DNA of 6,034 nt, taken from Pseudomonadota bacterium. Lineage in GTDB: Bacteria > Desulfobacterota > Desulfobulbia > Desulfobulbales > Desulfobulbaceae. Every line of letters starts with the position of its first letter. Positions within the stretch are counted from its first letter, which is position 1. The position numbers and the translations under genes were made by a program. Shown here piece by piece: positions 4,070 through 6,034 of this stretch. Where the stretch lies: the NCBI GenBank assembly GCA_009782165.1, contig WQUH01000092.1, positions 1 to 6,034 on the forward strand, read 5' to 3'. The notes under the pieces are model-generated. The model was given only the letters and a program-made list of their open reading frames with translations. It had not been told where the DNA came from and searched no databases.

Positions 4070-6034
4070 ATGAGCGACCAAGTAAAAATGACCGCCATGA
4101 ATTACGCCAGTGACCGGCCCAAAGCGAAAAATCCGGTCAAGGTTATGGACCTCACCTTCCGTGATGGTCACCAATCTCTGTTCGCCACCCGTGGCCGGAC
4201 TGAAGACATGATCCCGGTTGCCGAGATGATGGACGAGATTGGTTTCTGGGCCCTTGAGACCTGGGGCGGCGCCACCTTCGATACCATGCACCGTTTCCTC
4301 AACGAGGATCCGTGGGAGCGCCTCCGCACCCTGAAGCGCTACGTCAAGAAGACCCCCTTCTCCATGCTGCTCCGCGCCCAGAACCTGGTCGGCTACCGGA
4401 ACTACGCCGATGACCTGTCGACCGCCTTTGTCGAGCGCGCCGCCGAAAACGGGATGGACATCTTCCGGACCTTTGACGCGCTCAACGATTATCGCAACTT
4501 CGAAACGGTTGTGAAGCAGATCAAAAAGAGCGGCAAGCACTTCCAGGGCTGCATCTGCTATACCCTGACCGAACCGCGTCTGGGCGGCGAGGTATACAAT
4601 CTCGACTACTATGTCAACAAGGCGAAGGATCTGGTTAAGATGGGCGCCGATTCCATCTGCATCAAGGATATGGCCGGTCTGATCGCGCCGTACGATGCCT
4701 ATGACATCGTCAAGGCCATCAAGGCGTCGACCAAGATTCCGGTGCATCTGCACAGCCACTTCACCTCCGGCATGGCCTCGATGAGCCACCTGAAGGCGAT
4801 CGAGGCGGGCGTCGATATCGTTGACACCTGTATGACCCCGTACGCCTACCGCACCTCCCATCCGGCGATCGAGCCTCTGGTCATGGCCCTGCTCGGCACC
4901 AACCGCGACACCGGCTTCGACATCAAGAAACTGGCCGCGATCAACGAGGTGCTCGAGAAGGAAGTCATGCCGAAGTACAAGCACCTGCTCGACGACTCCA
5001 AGGTTTCGACCATCGACATCAACGTGCTGCTGCACCAGACCCCGGGCGGCATGCTGTCCAACCTGGTCAACCAGTTGCGCGAGATGGATGCTCTGGACAA
5101 AATCGACCAGGTCTACAAAGAGCTGCCGCGGGTTCGTAAAGAACTCGGCCAGATCCCGCTGGTCACCCCGACCAGCCAGATCGTCGGCATCCAGACCGTC
5201 AACAACGTGCTCTTCGATACCCCGGAAGAGCGCTACAAGATGATCACCGCCCAGGTCAAGGATCTGTGCTACGGTCTCTACGGCAAAACCGCGGTGCCGA
5301 TCGACAAGGCGGTGCAGAAGAAGGCCCTGAAAGGCTATTCGCGCGGGGAAACCCCGATCACCTGCCGTCCGGCCGAGGTCATCGAGCCCGAACTCGAGAA
5401 GGCCAAGAAAGAGGTCGGCTCGCTGGCCAAGGACATCGACGATGTAGTGCTCTACGGCATCTATCCGGTCACCGGCAAGAAGTTTTTGGAGTGGAAGTAT
5501 GGCGTGGCCCCGGCGCCGCCCGAGGTCAAGGCGATCACCATGGACGATGTCAAGAAGCGCGATGAACTGGTCGCCAAGGCCAAGGCCGGCAAGCTGGTCG
5601 AGCCCAAGGCCGGCGCTCCCGAGAAATCCGCCAATGTGCGGACCTTCAACGTCTTTGTCGATGGCGAGTATTTCAATGTCGATGTCGACCCGACCGGCGA
5701 CTTCCAGCCGATGGTAGCCGCTGCCCCGCGTCCCGCCGTTGCCGCCCCGGCCGCAGCTCCCAAGGCTGCCGCCGCCGCTCCGGCTGCCGCGCCCAAGGCC
5801 GCTGCCGCCGCTCCCAAGGCTGCCGCACCGGTAGCGGTTGAAGGCGGTACGCCGCTGCTGGCCCCCATGCCTGGCATGGTGGTCAAAAACCTGGTCAACG
5901 TCGGCGACGCTGTCAAGGCCGGCGACGCCATCGTGGTGCTCGAGGCCATGAAGATGGAGAACAACCTGGCCGCGCCGTGCGACGGCACGGTCAAGCAACT
6001 GTGCTGCAACAGCGGCGACTCGGTCGCCAAAGAC
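4070..6034 (+). CDS. Pyruvate/oxaloacetate carboxyltransferase fused to a biotinyl domain (transcarboxylase 5S+1.3S / PycB / OadA family), 3' partial
   Basis: This gene encodes a cytoplasmic biotin enzyme that transfers CO2 between carboxybiotin and pyruvate, forming or using oxaloacetate. The frame stays open for 655 codons to the window edge. AGGGAG at 4055-4060, 9 nt before the ATG, supports the start. The TIM-barrel domain spans about residues 24-300. It has FRDGHQSLFATR (30-41) with metal ligand D32, ETWGGATFD, IKDMAGL with the expected carbamylated lysine K199, HLHSH (226-230) with metal ligands H228 and H230, and the expected catalytic T232. The conserved helical domain follows, with HQTPGGMLSN (322-331) and LVTPTSQIVG. 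A short beta-rich piece (RTFNVFVDGEYF, 524-535) leads to an Ala/Pro/Lys linker (549-590). The biotinyl domain starts near 594, with EAMKMEN placing the biotin on K628. Biotinyl domains normally end about 34 residues after this lysine, so some 6-8 residues are missing here. The biotin carboxylase domain of full pyruvate carboxylase is absent. Pyruvate carboxylase subunit B or oxaloacetate decarboxylase alpha are the alternative names. Confidence 0.95.
   Translation, partial: MSDQVKMTAMNYASDRPKAKNPVKVMDLTFRDGHQSLFATRGRTEDMIPVAEMMDEIGFWALETWGGATFDTMHRFLNEDPWERLRTLKRYVKKTPFSMLLRAQNLVGYRNYADDLSTAFVERAAENGMDIFRTFDALNDYRNFETVVKQIKKSGKHFQGCICYTLTEPRLGGEVYNLDYYVNKAKDLVKMGADSICIKDMAGLIAPYDAYDIVKAIKASTKIPVHLHSHFTSGMASMSHLKAIEAGVDIVDTCMTPYAYRTSHPAIEPLVMALLGTNRDTGFDIKKLAAINEVLEKEVMPKYKHLLDDSKVSTIDINVLLHQTPGGMLSNLVNQLREMDALDKIDQVYKELPRVRKELGQIPLVTPTSQIVGIQTVNNVLFDTPEERYKMITAQVKDLCYGLYGKTAVPIDKAVQKKALKGYSRGETPITCRPAEVIEPELEKAKKEVGSLAKDIDDVVLYGIYPVTGKKFLEWKYGVAPAPPEVKAITMDDVKKRDELVAKAKAGKLVEPKAGAPEKSANVRTFNVFVDGEYFNVDVDPTGDFQPMVAAAPRPAVAAPAAAPKAAAAAPAAAPKAAAAAPKAAAPVAVEGGTPLLAPMPGMVVKNLVNVGDAVKAGDAIVVLEAMKMENNLAAPCDGTVKQLCCNSGDSVAKD
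5744..5818 (+). repeat. Tandem 11-residue repeat in the Ala/Pro/Lys linker
   Basis: Two 33-nt units (5744-5776 and 5777-5809) each encode APAAAPKAAAA, followed by a partial APK (5810-5818). They form the flexible linker that lets the biotinyl domain swing between active sites. The two units are identical in protein but differ at six codons, always in the third base. A 17-bp exact match, GCTCCCAAGGCTGCCGC, also occurs at 5756-5772 and 5810-5826. Confidence 0.8.

Noticed and set aside
4037..5998. A 653-residue open frame on the minus strand, and similar long minus-strand frames at 2227-3741, 1246-2154 and 35-1264
   Set aside because: They lie opposite well-conserved enzymes and arise from strong G/C third-position bias, which removes stops from the opposite strand. 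Their translations are rich in Asp, Gly and His with no recognisable motif.
4070..6034. Complete pyruvate carboxylase
   Set aside because: The N-terminal biotin carboxylase domain is absent; the protein starts directly at the carboxyltransferase barrel, with a clear ribosome binding site and an intergenic gap before it.
1..6034. CRISPR array, tRNA, rRNA, insertion sequence or attachment site
   Set aside because: Genes fill nearly all the window, and the short gaps contain no repeat-spacer pattern, tRNA-like fold or transposase remains.

Overview
The window is a single-direction, tightly packed bacterial gene cluster with five genes, all on the + strand. It reads: sucC, sucD, a biotin-dependent acyl-CoA carboxyltransferase of the PccB/MmdA family, a 64-residue small protein, and a pyruvate/oxaloacetate-type carboxyltransferase fused to a C-terminal biotinyl domain. 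The last gene runs off the right edge only a few codons before its expected stop. Junctions are 74, 96, 57 and 58 nt, and no stretch over 300 nt lacks a gene. Every start whose upstream region is visible has a purine-rich ribosome binding site.

Organism: the DNA is GC-rich, with strong G/C preference at third codon positions and AT-rich first codons. The gene set fits a propionate-metabolising anaerobe. My best guess is a Desulfobacterota sulfate reducer related to Desulfobulbus, where succinate-pathway propionate metabolism with a methylmalonyl-CoA:pyruvate transcarboxylase is known. This is inferred from gene content and general sequence resemblance, not from a search.

How the genes work together: SucC and SucD form succinyl-CoA synthetase, which interconverts succinate and succinyl-CoA. 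Methylmalonyl-CoA mutase and epimerase, not in this window, would link succinyl-CoA to methylmalonyl-CoA. The 2209-3759 product looks like the acyl-CoA half of a carboxyl-transfer machine (counterpart of 12S of Propionibacterium transcarboxylase). The 4070-6034 product looks like the keto-acid half (5S) joined to the biotin carrier (1.3S). No biotin carboxylase and no membrane decarboxylase beta subunit are visible between them. The simplest reading is a soluble transcarboxylase moving CO2 between methylmalonyl-CoA and pyruvate, giving propionyl-CoA and oxaloacetate or the reverse, without ATP or a sodium pump. The 64-residue protein between the two halves resembles the soluble C-terminal part of OadG/MmdD-type subunits and the small MmdE subunit, and is the best candidate for a novel assembly factor.

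Non-coding signals: the three junctions after sucD each contain a hairpin, at 2126-2152, 3774-3795 and 4000-4021. The last has a short U-run and overlaps the stop codon of the small gene. They may tune the subunit ratio within one transcript. A TATAAT box lies upstream of the acyl-CoA carboxyltransferase gene but has no good -35 partner.
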